Shown here one piece after another: positions 1 through 6,904 of a stretch of DNA of 22,102 nt (position 1 is its first letter; each line of letters opens with the position of its first letter). The position numbers were made by a program, and so were the translations under genes. The notes beneath the pieces are model-generated. The model had not been told where the DNA came from. It was given only the letters and a program-made list of their open reading frames with translations, and did not search any database. The DNA is from a virus. The stretch is from positions 1 through 22,102 of the IMG/VR virus record IMGVR_UViG_3300028384_000455. One strand, 5' to 3'.

Positions 1-70
1 GGGGTTACTTGGCTAGGGGGTCGATTTGCCTTGCGCTTGCGCGTCGAGGGGGCACCCCTATATATAGAAA

Positions 71-96
71 GTATACGAAGTATACATTCTGTATAA
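71..96. repeat. GTATAC repeat cluster / inverted repeat
   Basis: GTATAC occurs at 71-76 and 80-85, separated by GAA, and GTATAA follows at 91-96. GTATAC is self-complementary, so 71-85 is an inverted repeat with a 3-nt centre. It lies directly upstream of the candidate terminase promoter, where an operator or regulator-binding site would be expected. That role is inferred from position only. Confidence 0.45.
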
Positions 97-97
97 C

Positions 98-126
98 TTG
101 GATTGATAAATTCATTTGAAGATAAT
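98..126 (+). promoter_or_regulatory. Candidate sigma70-type promoter for terminase
   Basis: TTGGAT (98-103) and GATAAT (121-126) are separated by exactly 17 bp. The -10 box matches five of six consensus bases and the -35 three of six. The predicted transcription start (about 132-134) falls only a few bases before the terminase ATG at 138. That fits the absence of a convincing ribosome-binding site and suggests near-leaderless translation. An almost identical arrangement lies at 20117-20145. Confidence 0.4.
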
Positions 127-137
127 ATCATTCGGGC

Positions 138-1622
138 ATGACCAATAGAGCGTTAGACGCAATCCCCCACGAAGACCTGCTGGAAATCCTTGCCTTGCAA
201 GAACAGCAAGATGTTTTGCAGCGTCGCGAACAGGCCAAAGACCAGTTCATGGCTTTCGCTCACCACGTGTACGACAATTTTATCGAGGGGAACCATCACC
301 GGGTGATTGCCGAGAAGCTCGAACGAGTTGCCCGGGGGGAGTTAAAACGGCTGATCGTCAATATGCCACCCCGACACTCAAAAAGTGAACTAGCGTCATA
401 TTTGATGCCTGCCTGGTTTTTAGGCAGAAACCCAAAACTGAAAATTATTCAGGCAACAATGAACACCGAACTGGCTACGCGCTTCGGCCGTAAGGTGCGT
501 GACCTTGTTGATGACCCGCTGTACAAAGAAATCTTTCCTGATACCAAGCTCAAGGCTGATAGTCAGGCCGCTGGTCGCTGGGAGACCGAACACAAAGGCG
601 AGTACTTTGCTGCTGGTGTCGGCGCAGCTATGACCGGCCGCGGCGCGGACTTGCTTATCATCGATGACCCGCACTCGGAACAAGATGCTTTGTCGTCTAC
701 TGCGTATGACAACACATACGAATGGTATACCTCGGGTCCCCGGCAACGTCTCCAGCCAGGGGGAACCATCATTATCGTACAAACCCGCTGGTCAAAGAAA
801 GACCTTACCGGCCGGTTACTGAACGAGCAGGCAAAAGACACTATGGCGGATCAATGGGAGGTAGTAGAATTTCCTGCAATACTTCCGTCCGGGTCCCCAT
901 TGTGGCCTGAGTTTTGGAAAAAGGAAGAACTGCTGGGGGTGAAGTCGTCATTGTCCCCCGGCAAATGGAACGCGCAGTGGCAACAAGATCCGACATCCGA
1001 GGAAGTAGCCATGATCAAGCGCGATTGGTGGCGCACATGGGAGAAGGAAAATGTACCGAGACTCAAGTATATCTTACAATCGTACGACACCGCGTTTTCT
1101 AAAAAGGAAACGGCTGACTACACGGCTCTCACAACGTGGGGCGTGTTTGATCCGGAAGAGGACGGCACTGACCACATCATCCTTCTCGATGCGAAGAAAG
1201 ACCGATACAACTTCCCGGAGCTTAAAGAGGAGGCTACCGAGCAGTACGAGTATTGGGAGCCCGACATGGTTCTTATCGAAGCCAAGGCGAGTGGTATCCC
1301 TCTTGCTGATGAGCTCATGCGGATTAACATCCCGGTCAATACGTATTCTCCCGGAAGGCGACGGGGTGGCGGCGGTGTTGATAAGACCACTCGGATGCAC
1401 ATGGTGGCTCCTATTTTCGAAGCTGGACGAGTCTGGGTCCCAGATACGAAGTTCGCGGAAGATGTTATAGAAGAAGTTGCATCATTTCCCAATGGCGAAC
1501 ATGACGACTTTTGTGATAGTATGACCATGGCTTTGATACGTTTTCGCCAGGGCGGTCTTGTTTCTTTGGAAGAAGACGAGGAAGATGATTACGAACCGAG
1601 GCGTAGACGGCAGTATTATTAA
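138..1622 (+). CDS. terL: Terminase large subunit
   Basis: ATP-driven DNA-packaging motor and nuclease that cuts concatemeric phage DNA and pumps it into the prohead. The 494-aa protein appears complete. The ATPase domain (about 45-250) has a deviant Walker A at 76-83 (MPPRHSKS), Walker B at 172-177 (LLIIDD) and a coupling-like QTRW at 215-218. The C-terminal RNase H-like nuclease has candidate metal ligands D317 (SYDTAF), E381 (VLIEAKASG) and D456/D457 (HDDF). The last 25 residues are acidic, then Arg-rich (EPRRRRQYY). It resembles the large terminases whose C-terminus is described by TIGR01630. The ATG at 138 has no clear Shine-Dalgarno sequence. The portal gene follows after 16 nt. Confidence 0.95.
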   Translation: MTNRALDAIPHEDLLEILALQEQQDVLQRREQAKDQFMAFAHHVYDNFIEGNHHRVIAEKLERVARGELKRLIVNMPPRHSKSELASYLMPAWFLGRNPKLKIIQATMNTELATRFGRKVRDLVDDPLYKEIFPDTKLKADSQAAGRWETEHKGEYFAAGVGAAMTGRGADLLIIDDPHSEQDALSSTAYDNTYEWYTSGPRQRLQPGGTIIIVQTRWSKKDLTGRLLNEQAKDTMADQWEVVEFPAILPSGSPLWPEFWKKEELLGVKSSLSPGKWNAQWQQDPTSEEVAMIKRDWWRTWEKENVPRLKYILQSYDTAFSKKETADYTALTTWGVFDPEEDGTDHIILLDAKKDRYNFPELKEEATEQYEYWEPDMVLIEAKASGIPLADELMRINIPVNTYSPGRRRGGGGVDKTTRMHMVAPIFEAGRVWVPDTKFAEDVIEEVASFPNGEHDDFCDSMTMALIRFRQGGLVSLEEDEEDDYEPRRRRQYY

Positions 1623-1638
1623 GGTGGTATAAGAAAGC

Positions 1639-1992
1639 ATGTCACAAAGTGGAAATCCTTTTGGTGGTCAGATTGAAGAAGCGATGGGTGCCGGTGGCCC
1701 CGCGCTAGATCCCGCTGCCGAAACTGCAATTGAAATCGAGGGCCAAGCTCCAGGTCTCACGGACGAAGTACTGGAGGATATGATTCTCCAGATGAATGAA
1801 GACGGCTCCGCGGATTTCTTAGACGCAGACCCGACTGAAGTTCTGACAGAAGAATATAGCCACACGGCCAACCTCGCTGAGATTCTTGACGATAGTATCC
1901 TCGGATCGCTGTCCTCGGATCTCGGAGCATCATTTGATGACGACATGGAATCTCGCAGCGAGTGGGAAGAAGCTTTAACAAAGAGTCGGTGA
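1639..1992 (+). CDS. Portal protein, N-terminal fragment (frame broken)
   Basis: 117-aa ORF starting 11 nt after AAGGTGG. The first 90 residues are acidic and low in complexity. Residues about 77-113 (from NLAEILDDSILGSL to SEWEEALTK) match the N-terminal region I expect in P22-size portals of aquatic phages, where this stretch runs directly into the portal core. Here the frame reads only SR and stops at 1990-1992. Portal-like sequence (SVTQFQAQAY) resumes in the -1 frame from 1986. About 29 expected residues between TK and SVTQ, a GLDLLGF...HPLLAE-type stretch in relatives from memory, are missing. I read this as the front part of one portal gene disrupted by a deletion and frameshift, not a separate gene. 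An assembly error is an alternative. Confidence 0.7.
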   Translation: MSQSGNPFGGQIEEAMGAGGPALDPAAETAIEIEGQAPGLTDEVLEDMILQMNEDGSADFLDADPTEVLTEEYSHTANLAEILDDSILGSLSSDLGASFDDDMESRSEWEEALTKSR

Positions 1993-4010
1993 CCCAGTTT
2001 CAAGCACAGGCATACAAGGAAATGTTGCCAGCGGGTGGGCCCGTCCGTACGATTTGCGTGGGCGATGAAACACCCGAAGCTGTTCAACAGGCACAGCGCG
2101 TTGAACAGTTTATGAACTACCAAGTCATGGAAGTGATGGAAGAGTATGATCCGGACATGGATCAGATGTTGTTCCATCTGCCGTTGAGTGGTTCGACATT
2201 CAAGAAAGTTTATTTCGACTTGGCGCGTCAACGTGCGGTGTCCAAGTTTGTACCGGCCGAGGATGTGGTTGTTCCATACTACGCCACAGACATTCGCACG
2301 GCTGAACGTATTACACACGTCATGAAAATGTCGGACAACGACATCGTTAAGATGCAGTTGGCTACCGTATATCGTGACGTGGATCTCGGATCTTCGGGCA
2401 TGGACGACGACGGAGACTTGCAGGACAAGAAAGATCAACTGCAAGGCGTACGTCCAACTGCGATGGGAGATGATGTTTACACGATCCTGGAGATACAAAC
2501 CTATTTGGATTTGGAGGGCTTTGAGGACACGGATGCTGATGGTGAGCCAACTGGCCTGAAGCTGCCGTACGTTGTAACGATGGAGAAGGATAGCGGCACT
2601 ATTCTCTCCATCGTCCGTAACTGGGATGAAGAAGACGAGCAGCGCAAACCGTTGCAGTCTTTTGTCCACTACAAGTTCCTGCCGGGTTTGGGTTTCTATG
2701 GATTCGGTCTCATCCATATGATTGGAGGACTCTCCCGAGCCGCTACGTCGATTTTGCGTCAGCTAATCGATGCGGGAACGCTGTCCAACCTCCCGGCAGG
2801 ATTCAAGGCACGTGGCGTTCGCATTCGTAATGACGACGAACCGCTGAACCCTGGCGAGTTCCGTGATATCGATGCACCTGGTGGTGATCTTCGTAACGCT
2901 ATTGTTCCGCTGCCGTACAAAGAACCGTCGGGTACTTTGGGTCAGTTGCTCGGTGTTATCGTAGATAGCGGCCGTCGCTATGCGGCGATTGCTGATAACG
3001 CCATGGGCGATGTGAACACCCAAGCTCCAGTAGGCACGACTGTTGCTCTACTGGAGCGCGGTTCTCGCGTGATGAGCGCGATTCACAAACGGATGCACTA
3101 CGCACAGCGTCAGGAGTTCCGTTTGCTGGCTTCAATCTTTGCCGATACTGTTGAAGCATATCCGTATGCTACTGCGGTTGGTCCTGAGATTGTGCAGGCT
3201 GACTTTGACGGCCGCATCGATGTGTTGCCGGTTTCTGACCCCAACATCTTCTCCATGGCACAGCGTTTGAGCTTGGCACAAACTCAGCTTCAAATGGCGC
3301 AAAGCAACCCTGATATTCACAATCTTCAGGAAGCTTACCGCCGTATGTATGAAGCTTTGGAAGTCAAAAACATCGAAGCTCTATTGCCAGCACCGCCTCA
3401 ACCGCAACCGGTTGATCCGGCTATGGAGCAGGCAATGGTTTTGAATATGAAACCGATCCAAGCTTTCCCGGGTCAGAACCACATGGCTCACATCCAAGCG
3501 CACATCGTATTCATGCAATCACCCATGGTACAAGGCGCACCCCAGTTCCTTGGTCCGCTGTTGGCGAACATTCAGCAGCGTATTGGCTTCATGGCTCGTG
3601 AAGAAGTTGCCTCTATGCTGGTACAGCAGCAACAGCAGCAAGTCGCTCAAGGTGTTCAGCCGATGCCGGTTGCACCGGAGATTATGGAGAACATGGTCGC
3701 GCAACGTGTTGCAGAATTGACACAGCAGATTATTCCTTCGATGTCTCCGCAACAGCAGCAGGACCCACTGGTCAATATCCGCCAAGCGGAACTACAGTTG
3801 GCAGCAGCCGACCAGCAGCGCAAGCAGGCGAAAGACCAAGTGGACGCAATGCTAGAGCAGGCAAGGCTCCAGCAGCAAAACCAGCAGGCTTATGACCGCA
3901 TGGCACTGACGAAGGACATCGCTGAAGATCGCTCGGAGGTCAACCGCGAACGGATTGAAACTCAAGAAGACATCGCAGTTTTGAGGGAAATGAACAAGAG
4001 ACGACAATGA
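1962..4010 (+). CDS. Portal protein, main part
   Basis: Dodecameric ring at the unique head vertex through which DNA passes. Recognised from SVTQFQAQAYKEMLPAGGPV onward, a conserved core stretch of large (about 700-800 aa) podovirus portals. Residues about 1-480 form the core. A Pro/Gln segment (PAPPQPQPVDP) follows, then a long Gln-rich helical tail ending in coiled coil (about 540-682), comparable to the P22 portal barrel. The nominal GTG start at 1962 has no ribosome-binding site, and the first seven residues (GRSFNKE) come from reading the upstream gene's sequence in another frame. The true reading is therefore probably a fusion with 1639-1983. If truly split, translation from 1962 would give a portal without its N-terminal wing. 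Confidence 0.85.
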   Translation: MGRSFNKESVTQFQAQAYKEMLPAGGPVRTICVGDETPEAVQQAQRVEQFMNYQVMEVMEEYDPDMDQMLFHLPLSGSTFKKVYFDLARQRAVSKFVPAEDVVVPYYATDIRTAERITHVMKMSDNDIVKMQLATVYRDVDLGSSGMDDDGDLQDKKDQLQGVRPTAMGDDVYTILEIQTYLDLEGFEDTDADGEPTGLKLPYVVTMEKDSGTILSIVRNWDEEDEQRKPLQSFVHYKFLPGLGFYGFGLIHMIGGLSRAATSILRQLIDAGTLSNLPAGFKARGVRIRNDDEPLNPGEFRDIDAPGGDLRNAIVPLPYKEPSGTLGQLLGVIVDSGRRYAAIADNAMGDVNTQAPVGTTVALLERGSRVMSAIHKRMHYAQRQEFRLLASIFADTVEAYPYATAVGPEIVQADFDGRIDVLPVSDPNIFSMAQRLSLAQTQLQMAQSNPDIHNLQEAYRRMYEALEVKNIEALLPAPPQPQPVDPAMEQAMVLNMKPIQAFPGQNHMAHIQAHIVFMQSPMVQGAPQFLGPLLANIQQRIGFMAREEVASMLVQQQQQQVAQGVQPMPVAPEIMENMVAQRVAELTQQIIPSMSPQQQQDPLVNIRQAELQLAAADQQRKQAKDQVDAMLEQARLQQQNQQAYDRMALTKDIAEDRSEVNRERIETQEDIAVLREMNKRRQ

Positions 4011-4017
4011 GTCTCTT
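3996..4017 (+). promoter_or_regulatory. Stem-loop over portal stop codon
   Basis: AAGAGAC (3996-4002) pairs perfectly with GTCTCTT (4011-4017) around an 8-nt loop containing the TGA stop at 4008-4010. No T-run follows, so this is not a standard intrinsic terminator. An mRNA processing or 3'-end stabilising element is possible. Chance cannot be excluded for a 7-bp stem. Confidence 0.35.
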
Positions 4018-4042
4018 CACATCCTAGCACGGAGAAGCTACA

Positions 4043-4234
4043 ATGACCTTTCTAACTATTAAACTACTATCTGAACACGAAGGAGTTGGAAAGGGAATGT
4101 CCGACAAAGGTATACCTCTCTCTAAATGGGCTGGTCGATGGGACGAGTTCTACAAATCGCAACACAATCAACGCCCAGTATTGGCACAGCCTCCTGTAAA
4201 GAAGGCTGACGAAAAAGCTGCGATTACGATCTAG
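4043..4234 (+). CDS. Small conserved-looking phage protein
   Basis: 63-aa protein of unknown function. The ATG at 4043 has GGAGAAG five bases upstream. An alternative in-frame ATG at 4097 has AAGGAG at 4080-4085 and GGAAAGGG just before it. That start gives a 45-aa protein, MSDKGIPLSKWAGRWDEFY..., which reads more naturally. It contains no Cys, no membrane segment and no signal peptide. The Lys-rich tail (KKADEKAA) suggests a small soluble protein. It opens the lysis-like cluster that follows the portal. Confidence 0.6.
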   Translation: MTFLTIKLLSEHEGVGKGMSDKGIPLSKWAGRWDEFYKSQHNQRPVLAQPPVKKADEKAAITI

Positions 4235-4246
4235 AGGAATAAGAGT

Positions 4247-4447
4247 ATGAGCCCTCAACAATTAAACGAATGGCGTATTATTCCCCGCTTGCTAATGTTA
4301 GCAATGCTTGTAATGACGTATCGAGTTGTTGAGTGGTTCATGGCTCTTGACACACCCACCTTAGAACAGGCAGGATTGGTATCTGTAATGACAGGCGCGT
4401 TGACCGGCGCGTTCGGATTGTTCTTAGGTAGCGGAAAGAAAGAGTGA
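4247..4447 (+). CDS. Putative class II-like holin / small membrane protein
   Basis: 66 aa with two predicted transmembrane helices: about 15-32 (LLMLAMLVMTYRVVEWF) and about 43-61 (GLVSVMTGALTGAFGLFLG). A Gly/Lys-rich C-terminus (GSGKKE) follows. Size, topology and charged tail fit a class II holin that forms inner-membrane lesions at lysis, although many small phage membrane proteins look the same. A GAGG ribosome site lies 9-12 nt upstream. Its TGA overlaps the ATG of the next gene by one base, and a second holin candidate follows, so the pair could also act as holin and antiholin. Confidence 0.55.
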   Translation: MSPQQLNEWRIIPRLLMLAMLVMTYRVVEWFMALDTPTLEQAGLVSVMTGALTGAFGLFLGSGKKE

Positions 4448-4665
4448 TGGTTAGAAAAGTTGCACTTGTTTTGTGTGTTGGACTGTTGGCCTCGGCCTGT
4501 GTCGAACGGAGTATTCCAAAAAAGTGGCGACCAATTACGGTAGAAGAAAAAGCATTAAGATGGGCGGTACGACTTTGCCATCAGTTTGGCTATGTTGAAG
4601 AGACTGAAGAGCGTCGTACCTGCATTGCCCGGCGGTACGATCAGTACATAATGGAAAACAACTAA
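4447..4665 (+). CDS. Small lipoprotein, possible outer-membrane spanin
   Basis: 72 aa with a bacterial lipoprotein signal: Arg/Lys N-terminus (MVRK), hydrophobic core (VALVLCVGLL) and lipobox LASAC with lipidation Cys18. The mature protein is about 55 residues, with two further Cys and a charged C-terminus. Its position among holin candidates and its size fit an Rz1-like outer-membrane spanin. However, no matching inner-membrane Rz is obvious and the mature part is not Pro-rich, so this is only a suggestion. I chose the ATG at 4447, which overlaps the preceding TGA, over the in-frame GTG three bases earlier. Its stop overlaps the next start by one base. Confidence 0.6.
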   Translation: MVRKVALVLCVGLLASACVERSIPKKWRPITVEEKALRWAVRLCHQFGYVEETEERRTCIARRYDQYIMENN

Positions 4666-5129
4666 TGTTAAGTGTTATTGGATCCCTTCTGGGATTTGCT
4701 GGTTCGGCGGTTCCGGCAGTTACCGATCATTTCAAAGCTAAACAAGAACAGAAGTTCGAATTAGCTAAAATGACTAAAATGGCTGAATTACGTGCGGCTG
4801 GTTTTGACCAGGAATACCGCATGTATGAGACCAAAGCAGACGACAGTGAACATGCTCGTCTGGTTGAACATGATATTTCAATAAATAAAGGCACCGGGTT
4901 CATATCCGGATTGCAGCGCAGTGTAAGACCTGTTATAACCTACGTATTCTTCGGGCTGTTCTGCTTGATAGAATTAACTCTCTTACAACAAGCCCTGAAA
5001 ACGGGTGCTAATTTTGCGGATGCGATCAATGTTCTTTGGGATGAAGACACCAAGGCAATTTTTGCTGCTATTATTAGTTTCTGGTTTGGCTCTCGTGCTA
5101 TCGACAAACGGCGGAGCTCTAAGAACTAA
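4665..5129 (+). CDS. Holin of GTA three-TM family (GTA_holin_3TM-like)
   Basis: 154 aa. There is a hydrophobic N-terminus (about 1-20), then an amphipathic stretch (about 24-75), then two membrane helices at about 88-110 (RPVITYVFFGLFCLIEL) and 129-143 (TKAIFAAIISFWFGSR), ending in the basic tail DKRRSSKN. The SVRPVITY motif and the WDEDTKAIFAAIISFWFGSR block recall the Pfam family for the three-TM holin of Rhodobacter-type gene transfer agents. The expected role is timed permeabilisation of the inner membrane. ATG 4665 shares a base with the previous stop, implying translational coupling. No endolysin is adjacent, so it must be encoded elsewhere. Confidence 0.75.
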   Translation: MLSVIGSLLGFAGSAVPAVTDHFKAKQEQKFELAKMTKMAELRAAGFDQEYRMYETKADDSEHARLVEHDISINKGTGFISGLQRSVRPVITYVFFGLFCLIELTLLQQALKTGANFADAINVLWDEDTKAIFAAIISFWFGSRAIDKRRSSKN

Positions 5130-5266
5130 TGGCATCGAAATCAAAAACTACCGTCACCAAGCGGGAACCCATAAAGAAACGTACGTCCATTGGTAACTCA
5201 ACACGTTCTAAGAATAAGAACAAAAGAGCTACTAGGAAGAAGTACCGAGGTCAGGGTCGCCCGTGA
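5129..5266 (+). CDS. Small basic protein, 45 aa
   Basis: ORF beginning at ATG 5129, which overlaps the preceding TAA by one base, and ending at TGA 5264-5266, which overlaps the next GTG start (GTGA). The product starts MASKSKTTVTKREPIKKRTS and ends in KKYRGQGRP. It is extremely Lys/Arg-rich with no acidic cluster and probably binds nucleic acid or acidic protein surfaces. Overlapping junctions on both sides and the GNS...KNKR...YRGQGR ending, which I recall from small ORFs in aquatic phages, support a real gene. The function is unknown. Confidence 0.65.
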   Translation: MASKSKTTVTKREPIKKRTSIGNSTRSKNKNKRATRKKYRGQGRP

Positions 5267-6012
5267 TTTTTTCGCGCAAGAAAAAACCGAAGTTGATTTT
5301 TAGGAACAACTTCGAGGTCACCCCTGAGATTGCTCCAAGGTATCTTTCACAAGACAAGCCTTCTTGGTTTTCTAATATGCCTAAGTGGACGGATGGTATG
5401 CCTCCGCCAACACCAAGAATGTTTGCTGAAAACCAAAAGCATGTCGCCGCAGGAACAATCAGGCGTTGCCCTTCTTTTAGTCTTTTCTTTCGACGGGCAA
5501 TCTTAATACCTTCATGGACAGATGTTGCGGTGACGTATTACGCCGACGGAAACTTCACGGCGCAGGTTCCTCACTACTGGGGTCCGGATGGCGGCGGTAT
5601 TGATAATCATGGTCACCAGCAGCACCCCGGAGCCTTCGAAGAGTATGATAATCTAAAGCTCACAGACTACTGGAAGTTAGAGGGGACAAGAGGCTTAGAC
5701 GTTATGATAGTTCCGGTCATGCCGCCGAACCCTGACTGGGAAGCAGCACTGGGCGCGTGGGAACCGTATGCAGAGCGACAACAAGCATTCAACATCAATC
5801 TCTGGTTGAAGAAACCTCCGCTGGGTCAGGAGCGAGAGTATATGATCAAGCGCGGTGAGCCCCTTTGTTACGTCGTGCCGTTAAGTGACACACTGCCCGA
5901 GATAGAAGTAAAGGTAGAAGAAGACGTGGCTTACTGGCGGCGCATAGCTTTTGGCCGTGAATTTGACAAGACTGCCGAGTACCTAAAACACAAGACAAAG
6001 CTAAAACGGTAG
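5263..6012 (+). CDS. Unknown protein, DUF6065-like family (copy 1)
   Basis: 249 aa, GTG start in a 4-nt GTGA overlap with the upstream ORF. Three blocks are shared in order with the protein at 17959-18648: TIRRCPSF (65-72; TIKRCPPF in copy 2), DYWKLEGTRGLDVMIVPV (135-152; NYWQITTPPGWSCMFVPP) and IKRGEPLCYVVPL (195-207; IPRGEPIVQVIPF). The Lys-rich N-terminus plus a CP motif and an RGEP motif near the C-terminus recall the DUF6065 family from memory. The protein is rich in Trp, Pro and Tyr with no signal peptide. A His/Gly loop (NHGHQQHPG, about 115-123) is present only in this copy. Function is unknown. Confidence 0.65.
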   Translation: MIFSRKKKPKLIFRNNFEVTPEIAPRYLSQDKPSWFSNMPKWTDGMPPPTPRMFAENQKHVAAGTIRRCPSFSLFFRRAILIPSWTDVAVTYYADGNFTAQVPHYWGPDGGGIDNHGHQQHPGAFEEYDNLKLTDYWKLEGTRGLDVMIVPVMPPNPDWEAALGAWEPYAERQQAFNINLWLKKPPLGQEREYMIKRGEPLCYVVPLSDTLPEIEVKVEEDVAYWRRIAFGREFDKTAEYLKHKTKLKR

Positions 6013-6037
6013 GGTATACTGATGCAAATCAGTACCC
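6012..6037 (+). promoter_or_regulatory. Stem-loop between genes
   Basis: TACTGAT (6017-6023) and ATCAGTA (6028-6034) form a perfect 7-bp stem with a GCAA tetraloop, a GNRA-type stable loop. GGG (6012-6014) and CCC (6035-6037) extend the stem across a 2-nt bulge. It starts at the last base of the upstream stop codon and ends just before the AAAGGA ribosome site for the gene at 6052. There is no T-run, so RNA processing, stability or control of initiation is more likely than termination. Confidence 0.55.
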
Positions 6038-6051
6038 GAAAGGAATTTGTC

Positions 6052-6384
6052 ATGGGTAAGCTTACCAAAGAGCAAAAGGAAATCGACGTTAATAACGACG
6101 GCAAAATCGATGAGAAAGATTTTGCTATTCTGAATGCCGACACTACTCGTGGTGTTGATGATGAGTTCAGCCGGGACACTGAAGCTGCCAACCGTAACAG
6201 CCAACGTCGCCAAGCAGAGCGCATCAAACGTGAGATGGGTGACGCAGAAGGTTATGCCAAAGGCGGCATGGTTAAAGGTTATCGTAACGGCGGCATTGTT
6301 AAAGGCGGCAAGTGCAAACATCGCGGCACTGTCCGTGGTACTGGTAAAGCCGTACGCGGCGGCAAGTTCGTAGGAACACGATAA
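6052..6384 (+). CDS. EF-hand-loop small protein with KGG-type C-terminus
   Basis: 110 aa from ATG 6052, preceded by AAAGGA at 8 nt spacing. An in-frame ATG at 6022 lies inside the stem-loop and is less likely. Residues 12-23 form a calcium-binding EF-hand/dockerin-type loop: D12, N14, D16, G17, I19, D20, D23. The middle is charged and helical. The C-terminal third is Gly/Lys/Arg-rich with repeats such as AKGGMVKGYRNGGIVKGGK and ends RGGKFVGTR, a style seen in small virion-associated proteins of aquatic phages. Function is unknown; Ca2+ binding is predicted from the loop alone. Confidence 0.65.
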   Translation: MGKLTKEQKEIDVNNDGKIDEKDFAILNADTTRGVDDEFSRDTEAANRNSQRRQAERIKREMGDAEGYAKGGMVKGYRNGGIVKGGKCKHRGTVRGTGKAVRGGKFVGTR

Positions 6385-6536
6385 TGGAAAATGCAGTTTA
6401 TTGGATTACGGGCATCATCTCAGTAGCGAGTGCTATTTGTGCAATTACGCCTACTCCTAAAGATGACGAAGCTCTTGCCAAAGTTTACAAATTCATCGAA
6501 GCTCTTGCTTTGAATATTGGTAACGCCAAGAAGTAA
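6384..6536 (+). CDS. Small membrane protein, 50 aa
   Basis: Starts at ATG 6384, sharing one base with the previous TAA, and ends two bases before the next ATG. The N-terminus is one hydrophobic segment (about 5-22, VYWITGIISVASAICAIT). The conserved-looking motif TPTPKDDEALAKVYKF follows, then a short amphipathic tail (ALALNIGNAKK). I recall the same TPKDD...AKVYK...ALNIG-AK pattern in many phage small membrane proteins. Role unknown; a holin-accessory or inner-membrane protein is possible. Confidence 0.65.
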   Translation: MENAVYWITGIISVASAICAITPTPKDDEALAKVYKFIEALALNIGNAKK

Positions 6537-6538
6537 TC

Positions 6539-6904
6539 ATGGAAATTAAAATCACCATATCTCAAGAGGCCCTACAAACGGGGACCCCTGTCCAAGAGAT
6601 GGGTGAGAACGGTTGTCCTGTTGAAATCGGTAACACCGACATGAACATGGAGAACAAGCTCCGAGCGACCGAGGAGTTTAACTACGGTCCACCTACAGAT
6701 GCAGATGTCGTTTGTGGCAACTGCGCTGCCTTCAATATGACCAGTCGCATACTCGACTGCATCTCCGAAGTAGTTACAGACGATGATCTTGGCTACTGCG
6801 AATCACATCGCTTTATGTGTTCTTCAAAGAAGACGTGTGACTCATGGGTTGAAGGCGGTCCAATTACGGACGAGAAGCTTGACACTCGTGGGGACGTTCT
6901 TTGA
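6539..6904 (+). CDS. Cys-cluster protein, possible metal or Fe-S binding
   Basis: 121 aa. Residues 59-102 hold a tight Cys cluster: C59-x2-C62, C74, C87, C94 and C100, in the context CGNCAAF...LGYC...FMC...TCDSW. One further Cys is at 26. Spacing with aromatic and Gly neighbours resembles small Fe-S or zinc modules (HiPIP-like patterns), and comparable CxxC...GxC...C...C-D-W proteins occur in phages. The first 55 residues are polar and probably flexible. The ATG lies two bases after the previous stop, with no strong ribosome site, which suggests coupling. The metal type is not determinable from sequence. Confidence 0.6.
   Translation: MEIKITISQEALQTGTPVQEMGENGCPVEIGNTDMNMENKLRATEEFNYGPPTDADVVCGNCAAFNMTSRILDCISEVVTDDDLGYCESHRFMCSSKKTCDSWVEGGPITDEKLDTRGDVL

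Larger units (their letters stand above)
1..137 (+). other. Leader region upstream of terminase
   Basis: No gene is supported here. Frame 1 is open from base 1 to a stop at 94-96, but the 31 predicted residues look like no recognisable protein tail. The region holds a short G/C hairpin (AGGGG at 47-51, CCCCT at 55-59), a GTATAC repeat cluster at 71-96 and a possible sigma70 promoter at 98-126. A small terminase subunit, if the phage has one, would lie further upstream. Confidence 0.5.

Noticed and set aside
1-96. C-terminal end of an upstream gene in frame 1
   Set aside because: The frame is open for only 31 codons, the translated sequence has no recognisable features, and it overlaps the GTATAC repeats.
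70-97. loxP-like recombination site
   Set aside because: TATACGAAGT matches part of a loxP arm, but the second arm and 8-bp spacer are not in the right place, and no tyrosine recombinase gene is visible.
1974-1983. Programmed -1 ribosomal frameshift joining the portal halves
   Set aside because: T TTA ACA does not fit the X XXY YYZ slippery rule, since ACA cannot re-pair as AAC, and no strong downstream pseudoknot is evident. About 29 expected residues would still be missing.
1668-2717. 349-aa reverse ORF opposite the portal
   Set aside because: It lies across two real + strand portal reading frames and has no domain-like features or ribosome site.
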